From positions 76,862,731 to 76,926,730 of the forward strand of contig CM055900.1 in NCBI GenBank assembly GCA_029582155.1: 64,000 bases of DNA. Reading direction: 5' to 3'. Shown piece after piece: positions 61,001 through 64,000 of this stretch. Made by a program: the position numbers and the translations under genes. Position 1 is the first letter of the stretch. Each line of letters begins with the position of its first letter. Under the pieces are notes generated by a model. It was given only the letters and a program-made list of their open reading frames with translations. It searched no databases and was not told where the DNA came from. Origin of the DNA: Panopea generosa. Taxonomy: Eukaryota; Mollusca; Bivalvia; Adapedonta; Hiatellidae.

Positions 61001-63110
61001 TGGAGATGCCCATATTGTCTTTGTGTTCCAGTTCAATGATTTTTCACAGAGTTATGCCCTTTCATTGAGTCTGTGACCAAATTATTGTCTACGCTATTTC
61101 TCTACAACATCAGGTTGGAATTTTATGAAACTTGCTATGTTTGTGTTCCGGTTCGATGATTTTTCATGGATTTATGGCCCTTTCATTCTGTCTGTGACCA
61201 AGTTCTTCTCAGCTGTATTTCTATTCAACCTCTGGTTAGAATTTGGAATTAGGCTACTTTAGAACTCTCACAGTTACTTCCCCCATTCAATATCATTACC
61301 ATATTGTACAGAGTCAAATACTCACTATGGGGAGCATCCATCTGTTCCACCAATATTTTCTTGTTTTTTGAAGTTTTAAAACAGTAAGTAAACGCATAAA
61401 AAAATTAAAAGAATAAAATTTGTGCGTCTTAGTAAATCTGATTTAGGTTGATGTGATACATGTAGGTGTAGTTAATACAAGTTTCAGTTGTTTTCATGCA
61501 TTTGTGTAGGCTTTAAACATGTTATATGATCAATTGCTGTATAGAGATACCTGTATTTGTATATACACAGATGACTCCTCACAATGTACGAGTGACAGTG
61601 GCATTCCCTCCAGATACAGACACACCAGGGTACCAGCAAGAGTTGGAAGGCAAGGTAAGGTATACCTGAGTTGGGCAGGAGTTGGAAGGCAAGATAATGT
61701 ATATCTGAGTTGGGCAGGAGTTGGAAGGCAAGGTAAGGTATACCTGAGTTTGGCAGGAGTTGGAAGGCAAGGTAAGGAATACCTGAGTTTGGCAGGAGCT
61801 GGAAGGCAAGGTAAGGTATATCTAAGTTTGGCAGGAGTTGGAGTGCAAGGTAAGTTATACCTGAGTTTGGCAGGAGCTGCATGGCAAGGTAAGGTATACC
61901 TGAGTTTGGCAGGAGTTGGATTGCAAGGTAAGGTATACCTGAGTTTGGCAGGAGCTGGATGGCAAGGTAAGGTATACCTAAGTTTGGCAGGAGCTGGAAG
62001 GCAAGGTAAGGTATATCTGCTTTTGGCAGGAGTTGGAAGGCAAGGTAAGGTATACCTGAGTTTGGCAGGAGCTGAAAGGCAAGGTACGGTATACCTGCTT
62101 TTAACAGGAGTTGGAAGGCAAGGTAAGGTATACCTGAGTTTGGCAGAAGCTGAAAGGCAAGGTAAGGTATACCTGAGTTTGGCAGGAGTTGGAAGGCAAG
62201 GTAAGGTATACCTGAGTTTGGCAGGAGTTGGAAGGCAAGGTAAGGTATACCTGAGTTTGGCAGGAGTTGGAAGGCAAGGTAAGGTATACCTGAGTTTGGC
62301 AGGAGCTGAAAGGCAAGGTAAGGTATACCTGAGTTTGGCAGGAGCTGAAAGGCAAGTTAAGGTATACCTGAGTTTGGCAGGAGCTGAAAGGCAAGGTAAT
62401 GTATACCTGAGTTTGGCAGGAGTTAAAATAGAACTTTATCAATCTCCAAACATGACTATCTGGAATGTTATATTTAAGAAATTATTAACAATTTGAGTTT
62501 AAAAACTAGTGGAGTCATGCTGCTTTTGAAAATATGAGTAAGAAATGCAGATAAGAAATTACCTTGTTCACAAAATATAAAAAAAAATATTTAAGTCGCA
62601 ACAAGTGCCCCAAAACAATGAGTGATTTATGTATCCCAAAAATAGAATATCAAACCAAACAGCATTTGTGAAGACCAAGTTCAGTACTTGCCTTACTGTT
62701 TTGACAGCTGTCAAGTATATAAATAATATTAACTTAAAACAATGAACATGAATGTATAGTTTATGTTTTGCATGAATGAGGAGCACATGGTGCAGTGGTA
62801 GAGCATCAAATCCATGATCAGAGCTGAGGGTCGCGGGTTCGATACTCTGCCATGGCTACGTGTGGTGTCCTTGAGCAAGAAACCTTTTCCGCATAGTACT
62901 GGTTCTACCCAGGAAGACTTTGAGCATGATCTGTCTAAGTTGTAAGAACTTGTTTCACAATTGAAGTAAAATAAATAAGTTTAAACCATAAACAAGTAAT
63001 TTATTAATTATTTTGTTACATTTCAGCCAAAGGAGACAATCCTGATTTCTGAAAGTTCTGGGCTGCACAAAGTAGAAGATATTTCCAGCATTATATTCAG
63101 TGATTCTCTG
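54914..63110 (+). CDS. KDSR: 3-ketodihydrosphingosine reductase, exons 1-7 (gene continues past the window)
   Basis: Exons 54914-55015, 56605-56694, 57469-57588, 58124-58219, 60067-60258, 61571-61654, 63027-63110. All are phase 0 with GT/AG borders; 256 codons so far. Short-chain dehydrogenase of the KDSR/FVT1 family, which reduces 3-ketodihydrosphingosine to dihydrosphingosine with NADPH on the cytosolic face of the ER. An N-terminal membrane helix is followed by SPEPVKVDGKHVV. The nucleotide-binding motif TGGSSGIG is at 36-43, NSAG at 117-120, and Asn142 is in MAMNYY. Catalytic Ser170 (LLSSQAGQ) and Tyr183..Lys187 (YSSAK) follow, then PPDTDTPGY, diagnostic of KDSR. Human KDSR is 332 residues, so about 80 remain outside the window. 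Introns 1 and 2 hold antisense SINE/LINE insertions, and intron 6 a splice-site minisatellite. Confidence 0.95.
55225..55497 (-). mobile_element. SINE family A copy in KDSR intron 1 (antisense)
   Basis: 'tatgccatcgagggctgaca' at the plus-strand left end and a degraded tRNA head at the right end ('ggactgagcctatcgggcc'). Confidence 0.8.
55640..56385 (-). pseudogene. LINE reverse-transcriptase remnant in KDSR intron 1 (antisense)
   Basis: The minus strand reads ASNKVPHKRLAQKTDFHG with RSAKSWISVWLSEHTQQVIL (RT palm and fingers region), then, after breaks, LNILKSHTMRIT and MGSHISTITAKATQTLGFI (RT thumb region). The order matches Jockey/CR1-like non-LTR polymerases. The catalytic YIDD-type segment between the two blocks is not intact; stops and frameshifts are present. 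Confidence 0.85.
56605..56694 (+). CDS. KDSR: KDSR exon 2
   Basis: 30 codons: the dinucleotide-binding TGGSSGIGKTISILAAQQGA and VTILARNK. Acceptor 'atatttcag', donor 'gtaaga'. Confidence 0.93.
56809..57106 (-). mobile_element. SINE family A copy in KDSR intron 2 (antisense)
   Basis: 'tatatcattaagggctaata' at the left and 'gcgctaacaactgagctaat' at the right. About the same length and body as 344-637. Confidence 0.85.
57469..57588 (+). CDS. KDSR: KDSR exon 3
   Basis: 40 codons from LKLEEAKTEIQQHLKSDRKV to VEKAIRD. Acceptor 'ccaatacag', donor 'gtaagt'. Confidence 0.93.
58124..58219 (+). CDS. KDSR: KDSR exon 4
   Basis: 32 codons: AEEKLGPVFMLVNSAGSPLC, then REFLDLKPDDFK. It holds the NxAG motif. 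Acceptor 'tttcacag', donor 'gtaaat'. Confidence 0.93.
58220..60066. other. KDSR intron 4
   Basis: 1.85 kb, AT-rich. A 32-bp direct duplication lies at about 59060-59124 ('atatctggaccgattttttat' in both). No other recognised element. Confidence 0.45.
60067..60258 (+). CDS. KDSR: KDSR exon 5 (catalytic)
   Basis: 64 codons with Asn142, LLSSQAGQIG (Ser170) and TAYSSAKFALRG (Tyr183, Lys187). Acceptor 'tgtgttatag', donor 'gtatga'. Confidence 0.95.
60393..61337. mobile_element. ~945-bp repeat element with short terminal inverted repeats, internally tandem
   Basis: Bounded by 'tgctcccc' (60393-60400) and 'ggggagca' (about 61330-61337). The interior is about five diverged copies of a ~170-bp module with 'ggttggaattttatgaaact', 'tgctaggatgcatca' and 'tgatttttcatgga'. 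It resembles the GGGGAGCA-ended repeats I associate with bivalve genomes (from memory). It lies in KDSR intron 5. Confidence 0.65.
61571..61654 (+). CDS. KDSR: KDSR exon 6
   Basis: 28 codons, MTPHNVRVTVAFPPDTDTPG then YQQELEGK. The last 14 bases plus the donor are the first unit of the 39-bp array that fills the next 0.8 kb. Acceptor 'atatacacag', donor 'gtaagg'. Confidence 0.93.
61641..62420. repeat. 39-bp minisatellite, exactly 20 units, made from the exon-6 end and its 5' splice site
   Basis: Each unit reads 'agttggaaggcaag', then 'gtaaggtatacctgagtttg', then 'gcagg'. Unit 1 overlaps the last 14 coding bases of exon 6 and the authentic donor; 19 further units follow head to tail. Most keep a donor-like gtaagg (unit 6 improves it to gtaagt; units 2, 12, 19 and 20 are altered) and an acceptor-like ttggcag. 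39 is divisible by 3, giving a spurious 325-codon ORF in another frame. Confidence 0.95.
62775..62990 (+). mobile_element. SINE family C, full-length copy in KDSR intron 6
   Basis: Head 'gtgcagtggtagagcatcaa' and 'gtcgcgggttcgatactc' (box B), then 'gttctacccaggaagacttt', then 3' end 'gtttcacaattgaagtaaaa'. Sense orientation. Confidence 0.85.
63027..63110 (+). CDS. KDSR: KDSR exon 7
   Basis: 28 codons, PKETILISESSGLHKVEDIS then SIIFSDSL. Acceptor 'acatttcag', donor 'gtgagt'. The coding sequence continues beyond the window. Confidence 0.9.
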
Positions 63111-63384
63111 GTGAGTGTATAATCTTTGTCAGTGTGTCTATAGTGAGTAATACTGAGTTTTGTAATGTTTGATTTTCTTTATACTCCCATTCTTTTAAAT
63201 GTTATATGAGCATGCAACTGTGACTTTGCAAAAAAAAAAGAATGCTTCATATTATTTGTATTTATATAATTTCCTTCCTGCTGTATATCATTACACAGTT
63301 TTTTAGTGACTGTGACACGATTCTTGTGCAAAAAAAAAGTCAATGTAATTCTGTTCGAAATACTTCCTTCAAATTAGTTCATAT

Positions 63385-63565
63385 ACAGTCAAACCCGTGT
63401 AAGCAGTCACCTGCATTAAGCAGTCACTTGTCTTAAGCAGCCATATTTGCTATTTCCCATTTCTTTGTTTTAAGTGTAAATTAACATGTATTAAGCAATA
63501 ACCTGTCTTAAAAGGCCACTTTTGCCCCTTCCTCTGACTGACTGCTTAAGTCAGGTTTGACTATA
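63385..63565. mobile_element. MITE family M, complete copy in KDSR intron 7
   Basis: Ends 'acagtcaaacc' and 'ggtttgactat' form a 10/11 inverted repeat. The interior has 'cttgtcttaagcagccatat' and 'cctgtcttaaaaggccactt'. Confidence 0.8.
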
Positions 63566-63749
63566 CATGTATATATACAACTATACATACATGTATATAC
63601 ATATATACACATGTACTGCAATAATCACTGGTGTTAATAAAATGGCTATTATAGGAATTTAACATATGGATGTATTTATGAAAATTTGAAGACTTTTTTT
63701 AAAAATAAATAAATAGGAGTGTCACTGCACTGTTGTAATTATTGTTATT

Positions 63750-64000
63750 AGCTCACGTGAGCCGAAGGCTCACAGGTGAGCTTTTGTGATCGCCTGGTGT
63801 CCGTCATTAACTTTTAGCTTTTAACAACTTCTCCTCTGAAACCACTGGGCCAATTTTAATATAATTTCACAGAAATGTTCCTTGGGTGACCCTCTACCAA
63901 GTTTGTTCAAGTCATCTTGATTCGTCAAAAAACATGGCAGCCAGGGGGTGGGGTTAGTTTACTATATAAGCTATAGTAAAAACTTAAAAAATCTTCTTGT
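63750..64000 (+). mobile_element. Dispersed repeat cut by the window edge
   Basis: Starts 'agctcacgtgagccgaaggc', containing the palindrome gagcc-gaa-ggctc, then 'ggtgagcttttgtgatcgcc'. The opening is a type I associate with a very common bivalve repeat (from memory). The 3' end lies outside the window. Confidence 0.55.

Noticed and set aside
61519..62496. 325-codon ORF as a gene
   Set aside because: Produced by the 39-bp array. The real exon-6 frame is different and hits a stop in the first unit.

Overview
The window is AT-rich invertebrate nuclear DNA. Long introns with GT/AG borders, several tRNA-headed SINE families, LINE and mariner remnants, and very abundant minisatellites all fit a lophotrochozoan, most likely a bivalve mollusc. 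That assignment rests on repeat style and protein flavour; no species can be named from sequence alone. No CRISPR array, operon, virus or rRNA is present.

Three protein-coding genes can be supported. (1) 2088-4124 (+) is an intronless TRIM-type protein: RING, two B-boxes, coiled coil and a C-terminal NHL-like propeller. (2) 27933-47163 (-) is a six-exon gene that I assembled from splice sites and reading phase. It encodes a predicted secreted 646-residue protein with a CpeT/CpcT-like domain (the cyanobacterial bilin-lyase fold family), a basic linker carrying a furin-type RVKR site, and two related C-terminal domains resembling the VirK family. All five junctions keep frame. This is the most unusual item in the window. 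(3) 54914 to beyond 63110 (+) holds the first seven exons of 3-ketodihydrosphingosine reductase (KDSR, sphingolipid synthesis in the ER). Its 3' part lies outside the window. Genes 2 and 3 are transcribed divergently from a 7.7 kb gap. I see no functional link between the three genes.

Layout: 0-2 kb, SINE and simple repeats; 2.1-4.1 kb, TRIM gene; 4.1-27 kb, gene-poor DNA with about a dozen tandem arrays, a mariner remnant (18.3-18.8 kb), a LINE endonuclease remnant (20.5-20.8 kb) and dispersed repeats; 27.9-47.2 kb, CpeT-VirK-like gene with a 9.4 kb first intron and a 6.5 kb last intron containing 35-bp and 27-bp minisatellites; 47.2-54.9 kb, intergenic, with a 40-bp minisatellite, LINE 3' pieces and SINEs; 54.9-64 kb, KDSR, whose introns hold SINEs, a LINE reverse-transcriptase remnant, a ~0.95 kb repeat and a 20-copy 39-bp array built from the gene's own exon-6 end and 5' splice site.

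Tandem arrays are the dominant non-coding feature. Many are open in one or more frames and give long but spurious low-complexity ORFs.
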